DNA of 64,000 bases from assembly GCA_019116915.1 (NCBI GenBank), contig DXAS01000126.1:8915-72914 (forward strand). The letters run 5' to 3'. The notes beneath the pieces were generated by a model. That model was not told where the DNA came from and did not search any database. It worked only from the letters and a program-made list of their open reading frames with translations. This document shows, piece by piece, positions 26,670-34,371 of the stretch (position 1 is its first letter; every line of letters begins with the position of its first letter). The position numbers were made by a program, and so were the translations under genes. This stretch comes from Flavonifractor avicola (GTDB taxonomy: Bacteria > Bacillota > Clostridia > Oscillospirales > Oscillospiraceae).

Positions 26670-27794
26670 TCACCTCATTGCGATCCGAGTCTGTGTGATC
26701 TCCGTGAGGGCGGCGGCCAGAGCGTCGGCATCCTCACAGGTGCTGTCGGGGGAGAAGGAGATGCGCAGTACACCCATCAGGGTGCGTTTGGGCAGGCCCA
26801 GAGCGGCAAAGACGTGGCTGGGCTTGCCCTTGTGGCAGGCCGAGCCGGAGGAGACGTAGATCCCCCGGTCGGACAGATCCCGCACCAGCATTTCGCTGGG
26901 ATAGCCAGGCAGAGAAATGGCACAGATGTGGGGAGCGTCGCCGGGGCTGACCACCTCCAGGCCGGGAACAGAGGAGAGAACCTCCAGGGCGTGGGCCTTT
27001 ACAGCTGCGATGCGAGCGGGCGCGTCGGTGTCCCAGGCCTCACAGGCAGCGGCCAGGGCGGCCAGCTGAGCAGTAGGCTCGGTGCCGGAACGCAGGCCGT
27101 TTTCCTGTCCGCCTCCCAGCAGCAGGGGCTTCAGGTCCAGACCCTTGCGGATGTACTGGGCGCCGATACCCTTGGGCGCCCGGATCTTGTGGCCGCTGAT
27201 GGTGAGCAGATCCACCCCCAGCTCTTTGGGGGTGAAGGGGACCTTTAAAAAGGCCTGCACCGCGTCGCAGTGGAGCAGGGCGGGGCAGTGGGCGGCCTTG
27301 ATGGCCTGAGCGGCCTCCGCCACTGGCAAGAGAGTACCCAGCTCATTGTTTACCAGCATCATGGACACCAGTACCGTGTCGGGCCGCAGGGTGGCCTTCA
27401 GATCGTCGATGGAGACGTGGCCGGACTTGTCCGGCTTTAAGTAGGTGACCTCATAGCCCTGGGCGGCCAGAGCACGGATGGGCTCCAGCACGGCGGAGTG
27501 CTCGGTGGCGGTGGTGATGATATGTTTCCCGCTCCGCTTCCCATGCTCCACGGCGGCCCGGATGGCCCAGTTGTCTCCCTCGGTACCGCAGGAGGTGAAG
27601 GTCAGTTCCTCCGGCAGACAGCCCAGCCTGTCCGCCACCACGGCACGGTACTCCTTTACTTTAGCGGCGGCGGCCTGGCCGATGGCATAGCCGGAGGAGG
27701 GGTTGCCGTAGCCCTCCGTCATGGCCTCATAGGCCGCTTTGGCCGCCTGGGGACACACCGGCGTGGTGGCGGCGTTATCGAGATAGATGGACAT
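26670..27794 (-). CDS. Cysteine desulfurase family protein (NifS/IscS type)
   Basis: PLP enzyme that removes sulfur from cysteine and passes it to sulfur acceptors. 374 residues. N-terminal YLDNAATTP motif, His99 in the ATEHSAV stacking motif, PLP Lys203 in SGHKIRAPKG, and active-site Cys320 in SSGSACHKGKPSH. The catalytic loop resembles group I (IscS/NifS). No iscU or thiI gene is next to it; instead it heads an operon with a MATE transporter and an MBL-fold protein. Promoter at 27839-27867. Confidence 0.93.
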   Translation of the reverse strand: MSIYLDNAATTPVCPQAAKAAYEAMTEGYGNPSSGYAIGQAAAAKVKEYRAVVADRLGCLPEELTFTSCGTEGDNWAIRAAVEHGKRSGKHIITTATEHSAVLEPIRALAAQGYEVTYLKPDKSGHVSIDDLKATLRPDTVLVSMMLVNNELGTLLPVAEAAQAIKAAHCPALLHCDAVQAFLKVPFTPKELGVDLLTISGHKIRAPKGIGAQYIRKGLDLKPLLLGGGQENGLRSGTEPTAQLAALAAACEAWDTDAPARIAAVKAHALEVLSSVPGLEVVSPGDAPHICAISLPGYPSEMLVRDLSDRGIYVSSGSACHKGKPSHVFAALGLPKRTLMGVLRISFSPDSTCEDADALAAALTEITQTRIAMR

Positions 27795-27838
27795 GAACAG
27801 TCACCTCAGACAAAAAAAGTGCGGTTTCGCAATTCTTC

Positions 27839-27867
27839 ATTGTAGCCTTATACAGAAGGAAAGTCAA
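27839..27867 (-). promoter_or_regulatory. Promoter of the cysteine desulfurase operon
   Basis: Minus-strand TTGACT (27867-27862), 17-base spacer, TACAAT (27844-27839). Confidence 0.75.
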
Positions 27868-27915
27868 GGCGGCAGAATTGTGGAAAACAGACGTGACAGT
27901 TTATCCCATAGCGCT

Positions 27916-27944
27916 TGACAAGCGGAAGAGAGGATAATATACTG
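27916..27944 (+). promoter_or_regulatory. Strong promoter of the flavo-diiron protein gene
   Basis: Perfect TTGACA (27916-27921), 17-base spacer, TATACT (27939-27944). Confidence 0.85.
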
Positions 27945-27992
27945 TGACCTGCTAGGAAATAATTTTTGACAATAAGAAAGGAAGGAACCACC

Positions 27993-29363
27993 ATGAGCGC
28001 CATCAAGCTGCGTGAAAATCTCTGGTCTGTGGGCGTCCTCAACCCGGCCCTGCGGGTCTTTGACATCGTAATGGAATCCAAATATGGTACCTCCTACAAT
28101 GCCTACCTGCTGACGGGAGAGAAGAACGTCCTGATCGAGACGGTACATACCGACTATTTTGATGAATATCTGGACAACATCCGCCAGGTCATTCCTGTGG
28201 AGGATGTGGATTACCTGATTATGAACCACAACGAGCCCGACCACTCGGGCAGCGTGGCCAAGCTGATGGCTGTCTGCCCCAAGCTGGAGATCATCGCCAC
28301 CAAGGCGGGCAAGAAGCACCTGCAGGATATCACCAACCTGGATCTGCCCTGCCGTACCGTGGCTGCCGGCGATACCCTGGACCTGGGCAACCGGGTGCTG
28401 GAGTTCATCCCCTCTCCCATGCTCCACTGGGCCGACTCCATGTTTACCTGGGACAAGGCGGGCAAGACCCTCTTTACCTGCGACTTCCTGGGCGCTCATT
28501 TCTGTGAGCCCACCATGCTGGATAAGAACATCCACGACAAGGCCGCCTATGAGGGCGAGTTTGCCTACTACTACGCCGGTATCTTCGGGCCCTTCAAGCC
28601 CAGCGTGCTGGCCGGCCTGGACAAGATGCCCGCCGACGTGGAGCTGGTTTGCCCCAGCCACGGCCCCTGCCTGACTGAGACCATCGGCAAGGCCAAGGAG
28701 CTCTACCGCACCTGGAGCACCCCCGCTCCCAAGACCCAGCGCACCGCCTTTGTAGTGTATGCCTCCGCCTACGGCTGCACCCGCACTCTGGCGGAAGCTG
28801 CCGCCAAGGCTCTGGAGGGTGAGGGCTACGCCGTCACCACCGCCGACGTCACCGTGGTGCCCTATGCCGAGTGCGTGAAGCTGGCCCATGAGGCCGACGT
28901 GCTGTTGGTGGGTTCCCCCACCATCAACCGTGCCGCCCCCAAGGCTGTGTGGGATGTGCTCACCTCCATTGATCCCATCAACCTGAAGGGCAAGGCCGCC
29001 GGCGCCTTTGGTGCCTACGGCTGGAGCGGCGAGGCTGCCCCCATGCTCCACACCTTCCTGAAGGGCCTGCGCTATGCCGCCCCCGAGGCTCCCTTCCGGG
29101 TGCTCTTCACTCCCACCCAGGCCGACCTGGATGCCATGGCCGAGTATGCCAAGTCTGTGGCCGCCCTGTGCACCGTGCCGGTGGACGCCCCCAAGACCGA
29201 GGGTGGCAAGTGGGTGTGCGCCCTGTGCGGCTACATCTATGATCCCGCTGAGGGCGACCCCGCCCACGGCGTGGCCCCCGGTACCCCCTGGGAGCAGGTG
29301 CCCTCCTCCTGGTCCTGCCCCCTGTGCGGCGTGGACAAGGAGATGTTCAAGAAGGCCGAGTAA
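27993..29363 (+). CDS. Flavo-diiron protein with C-terminal rubredoxin domain (O2/NO reductase)
   Basis: Soluble enzyme reducing oxygen to water, or nitric oxide to nitrous oxide, protecting anaerobes. 456 residues from ATG 27993 after GGAAGGAA. Diiron MBL domain 1-240 with ligands His79, Glu81, Asp83 (H-x-E-x-D-H), His145, Asp164 and His223; flavodoxin FMN domain about 246-395; rubredoxin domain 404-456 with iron cysteines 409, 412, 442 and 445. The fused rubredoxin would supply electrons internally, so only a NAD(P)H:rubredoxin reductase or similar would be needed in trans. Own strong promoter and terminator; codon use looks like that of a highly expressed gene. Confidence 0.95.
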   Translation: MSAIKLRENLWSVGVLNPALRVFDIVMESKYGTSYNAYLLTGEKNVLIETVHTDYFDEYLDNIRQVIPVEDVDYLIMNHNEPDHSGSVAKLMAVCPKLEIIATKAGKKHLQDITNLDLPCRTVAAGDTLDLGNRVLEFIPSPMLHWADSMFTWDKAGKTLFTCDFLGAHFCEPTMLDKNIHDKAAYEGEFAYYYAGIFGPFKPSVLAGLDKMPADVELVCPSHGPCLTETIGKAKELYRTWSTPAPKTQRTAFVVYASAYGCTRTLAEAAAKALEGEGYAVTTADVTVVPYAECVKLAHEADVLLVGSPTINRAAPKAVWDVLTSIDPINLKGKAAGAFGAYGWSGEAAPMLHTFLKGLRYAAPEAPFRVLFTPTQADLDAMAEYAKSVAALCTVPVDAPKTEGGKWVCALCGYIYDPAEGDPAHGVAPGTPWEQVPSSWSCPLCGVDKEMFKKAE

Positions 29364-29374
29364 ATCATATAAAC

Positions 29375-29416
29375 AAAAAAACGCAGGCTGCGCATAGTGC
29401 GCAGCCTGCGTTTTTT
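29375..29416. terminator. Bidirectional terminator after the flavo-diiron gene
   Basis: Perfect 13-bp stem (29381-29393 with 29399-29411), 5-base loop, flanked by A and T runs. Confidence 0.92.
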
Positions 29417-29424
29417 GTTTGAGA

Positions 29425-29904
29425 TTACGCGGGGACAAGAGCAGTAAGCGAAGTGATCAGGTCCTTTACCATGCCGGTGGGGATGATGTAATAGGCATAG
29501 CTTTTGGTGCTGTGGCCGGAGTAGCCGTCATAGAAGGCGGCCTTGCCGTTCGACCAGAGGGAAAGTTCATAGAGCTCCCCGAAGTGCATGACCAGCTCCG
29601 CATCTTCGGTTTGAAATGCGGAGGTAGAGGTCCACTGGTCGGTATGGAGCAGTTCGCTGAGGCCGGAGTGAGCCGGTACCTGGTACGCGGTATCCTGCCA
29701 GTAGACGGTGGCCCCGGCGTCCAGCTGGGCCTGGGCGCTCTGGGGTGTGAGGGACGGGTTGTCCTTGCGCATGAACTGGGGAGGACCGAACAGGCTGCAC
29801 CACATCCAGAACATAGCGGCCCCCAGCAGGACCAGAGAAATCAAAGTTGCAACCAGGGCGACCAGCGTCCTGCGTTTGAGCGTACGGGCGTAATCTTCCG
29901 TCAT
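29425..29904 (-). CDS. Membrane-anchored protein of unknown function
   Basis: 159 residues, not recognised as a known family. A short positively charged head (1-12), a single membrane segment about 13-35, and an extracytoplasmic domain of about 120 residues rich in aromatic residues with no cysteine pair. Start ATG 29904 follows AAGGAGGG. A TATACT element with upstream TG (29932-29927) could be an extended -10 promoter. It shares its strand with the sigma/anti-sigma pair upstream but is separated from it by about 100 bases. Confidence 0.7.
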   Translation of the reverse strand: MTEDYARTLKRRTLVALVATLISLVLLGAAMFWMWCSLFGPPQFMRKDNPSLTPQSAQAQLDAGATVYWQDTAYQVPAHSGLSELLHTDQWTSTSAFQTEDAELVMHFGELYELSLWSNGKAAFYDGYSGHSTKSYAYYIIPTGMVKDLITSLTALVPA

Positions 29905-30010
29905 GGTACATCCCTCCTTTTGCTCCAGTATACCAGTGCGGCAGGCGGGATGGGTAACAGGGGGGTTACATCTTTGTGACGATTTTCGGTCAAAAAGGGG
30001 AAGAAGCTCT

Positions 30011-31213
30011 TTAGAGCAGATCCTCAGGGGTCATGTGAGCCAGACCGTCGTTGCAATACCGCCGGTAGGGCACCTCGTCCTGATACTCCGGGTCAATGGC
30101 GGGGACGTAGGCAACGCCAACCCCGGTAAAGGGGGAGGGGTCCACCCCGTCAAACACCCAGTCGGCGATGACCTCATCCCAGTAATCCTGGGTATAGAGG
30201 ATGCGGTATACGGGCTGGAAGTAGGGCTGACCCATAGTGAGATCATATTCCAGTTCAACTAGCAAGACGGTTGCCTGGTCGGGGTGGGAGGTATAGTGGC
30301 ATCCCCAGTAGTCCCCAGAGAGGAAGGAAGCTACGGCCTCCGCCTCCGAACGGAGGGGATAGGTAGATATGCTTTCAGCAGGGGGGAGATAGATCCTCAG
30401 GGTGCTGTCCGTGGACTCCATGCACTGGAACGCGGTGTCCCAGATCTGTTCCTCCAGAGGGGCGTCCGGATCTCGAACCACGGTGGTCCAGGTAGTGCGG
30501 GCCATGCCATCGAAACCGTAGGTCTCCGATTTGCTGGTGTACACTGCCGGGGCGGCAGCCTGATTTTCCGATCTGGAAGCTGCAGCTTGGACCAGAGCCT
30601 GCAGGGCCCGATCATGGATGGCGGTCAGGTCGGGAGAATCATAAAGGTACAGGTCGTACATACCTCTCAGCCACAGCTTGGTGCCGTCGGCACATTCCGC
30701 CCTCAAAGTGGGTTCCCGGCCCATGGTTTCTTCCCCATAGCTGGCTGTCCATTCAACATCAGTGATGGTAAGCCCCAGGATTCCTGCCCATTGATCCAGC
30801 AGGGTGCGCTGCTCCTCCTCGGTGGGGATGGGATTTTCATAGACGGGCAGCTCGGTCAGTTCATCCAGACGTCCCGCGGAGGGGGAGTTTGCGGCCAGAT
30901 TTCCCGGATTAGTGACGAAGGAAAAACTTTCGTCCCACACCTTGGGCATACCGGGGGTGGGCGTAGGGGTCACCACCGGCTCCGGGGTGTGGGCCACGCC
31001 GGGGCCGTCGGGGTCCACTTCGGTCCGGCCGGACAGCCATACGCCCCCGGTGACTGCTACAGCCAGGACCGCCGCCGTGGCGACGATGGCCAAAGGCTTA
31101 CGGGAGGGCCGCTTTTGTCCCTGAGCCTGCTTCATGGCAGCCAGAGTGCGCTCCCGCCAGGCGGGGGAGGGGGTCACACCGCCCAGAGTGCTGCGGTAAT
31201 CTTTGCTGTTCAT
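30011..31213 (-). CDS. Membrane protein encoded with an ECF sigma factor, putative anti-sigma factor
   Basis: 400 residues. The short cytoplasmic N-terminus (1-41) could contact the sigma factor. A single membrane segment lies at about 42-64, then a Pro/Thr/Val-rich linker (about 78-92), then a large extracytoplasmic domain (about 95-400) without recognised motif. Start ATG 31213 overlaps the sigma gene stop by four bases, so translation is coupled, the classic arrangement of sigma and anti-sigma genes. The N-terminal section lacks the His-x3-Cys-x2-Cys zinc anti-sigma motif. The role is therefore inferred from context; a sensor of extracellular signal is plausible. Confidence 0.65.
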   Translation of the reverse strand: MNSKDYRSTLGGVTPSPAWRERTLAAMKQAQGQKRPSRKPLAIVATAAVLAVAVTGGVWLSGRTEVDPDGPGVAHTPEPVVTPTPTPGMPKVWDESFSFVTNPGNLAANSPSAGRLDELTELPVYENPIPTEEEQRTLLDQWAGILGLTITDVEWTASYGEETMGREPTLRAECADGTKLWLRGMYDLYLYDSPDLTAIHDRALQALVQAAASRSENQAAAPAVYTSKSETYGFDGMARTTWTTVVRDPDAPLEEQIWDTAFQCMESTDSTLRIYLPPAESISTYPLRSEAEAVASFLSGDYWGCHYTSHPDQATVLLVELEYDLTMGQPYFQPVYRILYTQDYWDEVIADWVFDGVDPSPFTGVGVAYVPAIDPEYQDEVPYRRYCNDGLAHMTPEDLL

Positions 31214-31695
31214 GCCCATTCCTCCTTCAGCGCGTCTTTCAGTTTGGCTCTGGCCCGGCTCAGCCGGGAGAGCACCGTGTTCCGGGGACAGCCCAGCAGT
31301 TGGGCGATCTCGGCGGCGGTATAGCCCTCGATGTAGTGGAGGTACACCGGCCAGCGGTATTTGGGAGGTAAGGCGGCCACCGCCTCCCAGGTGCCGCCGG
31401 TCTCCGGCGGTGGGGCGGCCTGACGGGCCTCCTCCAGAGGAACGGTGCGCCTGTGCCAGGGGGAGCGCCCCCAGCTTTTGCAGCGGTTGGCGGTGGCCCG
31501 GATGAGCCAGGCTTTCAGGTGGGTCTCATCGGCAAAGCGGGGGTCGCACTGGATGAGGCTCACAAAGACCTCCTGGGCCACGTCCTCCCCGTCGGCCACG
31601 CTGCCGGTGCCCTGGATGGCCATGCGGTAGACCAGCGGGCCGTAGCGGTCCAGGATCTCCTCACAGGAGAGAGAATTGCCATTGAGGGTGGGCAT
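31210..31695 (-). CDS. ECF-type RNA polymerase sigma factor
   Basis: Alternative sigma-70 family factor, 161 residues. Region 2 about 15-80 (YRMAI-x-G-x-G-x-VADGEDVAQEVFVSLI, the DAEDxxQE-like core-binding stretch), region 4 about 105-158 with helix-turn-helix YTAAEIAQLLGCPRNTVLSRLSRARAKLK-like signature. No region 1 or 3, as expected for ECF factors. ATG 31695 follows GGGAG at eight bases; a GTG three codons earlier is too close to that site. Co-transcribed with the downstream membrane partner, separated from glgP by its terminator. No promoter was recognised, consistent with possible self-recognition of a non-housekeeping promoter. Confidence 0.92.
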   Translation of the reverse strand: MPTLNGNSLSCEEILDRYGPLVYRMAIQGTGSVADGEDVAQEVFVSLIQCDPRFADETHLKAWLIRATANRCKSWGRSPWHRRTVPLEEARQAAPPPETGGTWEAVAALPPKYRWPVYLHYIEGYTAAEIAQLLGCPRNTVLSRLSRARAKLKDALKEEWA

Positions 31696-31763
31696 TGCGT
31701 TCACTCCCTTCTTGTCCTTCTGCCTAGAAAGCGCGGCGGCGGGCCAAATGATTGCATCCGGGT

Positions 31764-31794
31764 AAAAAAAGCGGGCGGCCTTTTGGCCGCCCGC
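31764..31794 (-). terminator. Terminator of glgP
   Basis: Minus-strand perfect 10-bp GC stem (31794-31785 with 31780-31771), AAAA loop, then T7. Confidence 0.93.
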
Positions 31795-31809
31795 GGAATC
31801 GCAGGTGAT

Positions 31810-34257
31810 TTACTTGATCTCCCGGACGGGGACGTTCCAGATATCCTTGGCGTAGTCCCGGATGGAACGGTCGGCGGCAAAGATGCCGGAGCGGGCGATG
31901 TTCATGAGAGACATCTTGTTCCAACGCTTGGGGTCCTGATAGGCCTGACCGGCCCGGGCATGGGCGTCCCGGTAGCTCTCAAAGTCGGCCAGCAGCAGGT
32001 ACTCGTCGGCGGGGCCGCCGTCGCCGAACAGCAGCCGGCGGGCGATGTCGTCATAGTTGATGCCGTCGCCAAAGCCCAGGTTGAGCTGCTCCACCACAGA
32101 CCGCAGGTCGTTGTTGTGGATATAGTACTCATAGGACTTGTAGCCGTTGTGCTTGAGCTCGGCAACCTCGTGGGCCTTCAGGCCGAAGAGGAAGATGTTC
32201 TCGTCGCCCAGCACCTGGTGCATCTCCACGTTGGCGCCGTCCAAGGTGCCGATGGTCACAGCGCCGTTGATCATGAACTTCATATTGCCGGTGCCGCTGG
32301 CCTCCTTGCCGGCGGTGGAGATCTGCTCGGAGAGCTCGGAGGCGGGCATCAGCTTCTCCGCCAGGCTCACCCGGTAGTTCTCCAGGAACACCACCTGGAG
32401 CCGGTCCTTGCAGATGGGGTCCTTGGAGATCATGTCGGCCACGGAGTTGATGAGACGGATGATCCGCTTGGCCACGGCGTAGCCGGGAGCCGCCGTGGCG
32501 CCGAACAGGTAGGTGCGGGGGGTGAAGTCGAAGTGGGAATCGTCCTTCATCCGCTGGTACAGGTAGATGATGTGCAGCACATTGAGCAGCTGACGCTTAT
32601 ACTCATGGAGGCGCTTCACCTGCACGTCAAACATGGCGTCGGTGTTGAGGAAGATGCCGTGCTCCCGGGCCACCCAGGTGGCGAAGGCCTTCTTGTTGGC
32701 GGCCTTGATCTCGCCCAGGCGGGACAGAACCCCGGCGTCGTCCTGGAACTTCTCCAGGTCCTTCAGGGCGTCGGGCTGGAGCAGGTACTTGTCGCTGCCG
32801 CAGCAGTCCCGGATCAGCTCATCCAGCCGGGGGTTGCACTCGCCCAGCCAGCGGCGGTGGTCAATGCCGTTGGTCACGTTGGTGAACTTGTCGGGGGTGC
32901 GCTGATAGGCGTCGTGGAAGACGTCCTTCTTCAGAATCTCAGAGTGGAGGGCGGACACGCCGTTGATCTTGAAGCAGGCGCACACGCACAGGTTGGCCAT
33001 ACGGACCTCGCCGCCCCAGATGATGGCCATGGGAGCCACCTTGGACAGGTCGCCGTGGAAATAGTCGGTGAGCACCTTCTGGTACCGGTTGGAGATCTCG
33101 ATGAGGATCTGCCAGATCCGGGGCAGCAGGTTCTCAATGAGCTGCTGGGGCCAGCGCTCCAGAGCCTCGGCCAGCACGGTGTGGTTGGTGTAGGCGATGG
33201 TGTGGGTGACGATATACCAGGCCTCATCCCAGCCGTAGCCCTCCTCATCCAGCAGGATGCGCATCAGCTCGGGGATGGCCAGAGTGGGGTGGGTGTCGTT
33301 GATCTGGATGACGTGCTTCTGGTGGAAGTTGCGCAGGGTGCCGTATTCGGCCCGGTGCTTGCGCACGATGGACTGAATGGTGGCGGACACGAAGAAATAC
33401 TGCTGCTTCAGACGCAGGGACTTGCCCTCGTAGTGGTTGTCCTCAGGGTAGAGCACCTTGGAGATGGACTCAGCCATGGCCCGCTGCTCCACCGCCTTCA
33501 GGTACTGGCCGGAGGAGAACAGGTGCATATCCACCGGCGTGGGGCTCTTGGCGTCCCACAGGCGGAGGATGTTGGCGTGCTCGGTGCTGTAGCCGGAGAT
33601 CTCCATGTCCTTGGGCACGGCCAGAACCACGTCGTAGCCGGTGTGCTTGATGCGGTGGTGACCCAGTTCATCCCACTCGTCCTCCACCTTGCCGCCGAAG
33701 CGGACCTCCTCCACCTCATCCATCTTGGAGATGAGCCAGGCGTCGCCCAGACCCAGCCAGTTGTCGGGCAGCTCCACCTGCTGGCCGTCCACGATCTTCT
33801 GCTTGAAGATACCCAGCTCGTAGCAGATGGAGTAGCCAGTGGCGGGGATATCCAGGGTGGTCATGGAGTCCAGATAGCAGGCAGCCAGACGGCCCAGGCC
33901 GCCATTGCCCAGACCGGCGTCGGGCTCGGTCTCAAACAGGTCGGGAGCCGAGAAGCCCAGCCCCTCGATGGCCTCCTTCAGAGGCTCCAGCACGCCCAGG
34001 TTGTAGGCGTTCTTCATCAGGGAGCGGCCCATGAGGAACTCCAGGGACAGATAGTGGACCTGGCGCTGATGCTCCGCGATCACCTTGTCCTCGGACTTCA
34101 TCTGCCGCTCGGAAATGATATCCCGCAGCACCATGGCGCAGGCCTTGAACATATGAAGGCTGGTGGCCTCCTCCACGTCACGGCCAAAATTGCGGCGCAA
34201 TTTGCCGGTAATGAGGGTCATCAGCTCTTTTTTGGTGTATTTATGCAATGCAGACAT
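31810..34257 (-). CDS. glgP: Glycogen/alpha-glucan phosphorylase
   Basis: PLP enzyme releasing glucose 1-phosphate from glycogen. 815 residues, full length. The PLP-binding segment EASGTGNMKFMINGA carries the cofactor Lys, and GLGNGGLGRLAAC near residue 110 is the classic glucan phosphorylase signature. Start is uncertain: ATG 34257 is directly abutted by GGAG with no spacer, whereas TTG 34248 three codons later has GGAG at a proper nine bases. Last gene of the glycogen cluster, but with its own promoter at 34323-34352. Confidence 0.96.
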   Translation of the reverse strand: MSALHKYTKKELMTLITGKLRRNFGRDVEEATSLHMFKACAMVLRDIISERQMKSEDKVIAEHQRQVHYLSLEFLMGRSLMKNAYNLGVLEPLKEAIEGLGFSAPDLFETEPDAGLGNGGLGRLAACYLDSMTTLDIPATGYSICYELGIFKQKIVDGQQVELPDNWLGLGDAWLISKMDEVEEVRFGGKVEDEWDELGHHRIKHTGYDVVLAVPKDMEISGYSTEHANILRLWDAKSPTPVDMHLFSSGQYLKAVEQRAMAESISKVLYPEDNHYEGKSLRLKQQYFFVSATIQSIVRKHRAEYGTLRNFHQKHVIQINDTHPTLAIPELMRILLDEEGYGWDEAWYIVTHTIAYTNHTVLAEALERWPQQLIENLLPRIWQILIEISNRYQKVLTDYFHGDLSKVAPMAIIWGGEVRMANLCVCACFKINGVSALHSEILKKDVFHDAYQRTPDKFTNVTNGIDHRRWLGECNPRLDELIRDCCGSDKYLLQPDALKDLEKFQDDAGVLSRLGEIKAANKKAFATWVAREHGIFLNTDAMFDVQVKRLHEYKRQLLNVLHIIYLYQRMKDDSHFDFTPRTYLFGATAAPGYAVAKRIIRLINSVADMISKDPICKDRLQVVFLENYRVSLAEKLMPASELSEQISTAGKEASGTGNMKFMINGAVTIGTLDGANVEMHQVLGDENIFLFGLKAHEVAELKHNGYKSYEYYIHNNDLRSVVEQLNLGFGDGINYDDIARRLLFGDGGPADEYLLLADFESYRDAHARAGQAYQDPKRWNKMSLMNIARSGIFAADRSIRDYAKDIWNVPVREIK

Positions 34258-34289
34258 CTCCAATACAATTAGGATGGCAACAAAATAGG

Positions 34290-34320
34290 CGCTCCGCAGG
34301 GAAAATCCCCCTGCGGAGCG
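34290..34320 (-). other. Hairpin at the 5' end of the glgP transcript
   Basis: Perfect 12-bp stem (34290-34301 with 34309-34320), 7-base loop. It begins a few bases after the predicted -10, so it would cap the glgP mRNA; read from glgA it could also act as a weak terminator (followed by CCTATTTTG). Confidence 0.6.
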
Positions 34321-34322
34321 GA

Positions 34323-34352
34323 ATTTTATCACAACAGGATTCCATTTGTCAA
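34323..34352 (-). promoter_or_regulatory. Internal promoter of glgP
   Basis: Minus-strand perfect TTGACA (34352-34347), 18-base spacer, TAAAAT (34328-34323), located 20 bases after the glgA stop. Confidence 0.75.
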
Positions 34353-34371
34353 GAGAAGGAAAACCTTCCCA

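Noticed and set aside
31453..34272. 939-codon plus-strand frame opposite sigma factor and glgP
   Set aside because: Shadow frame; glgP signatures on the minus strand are clear.
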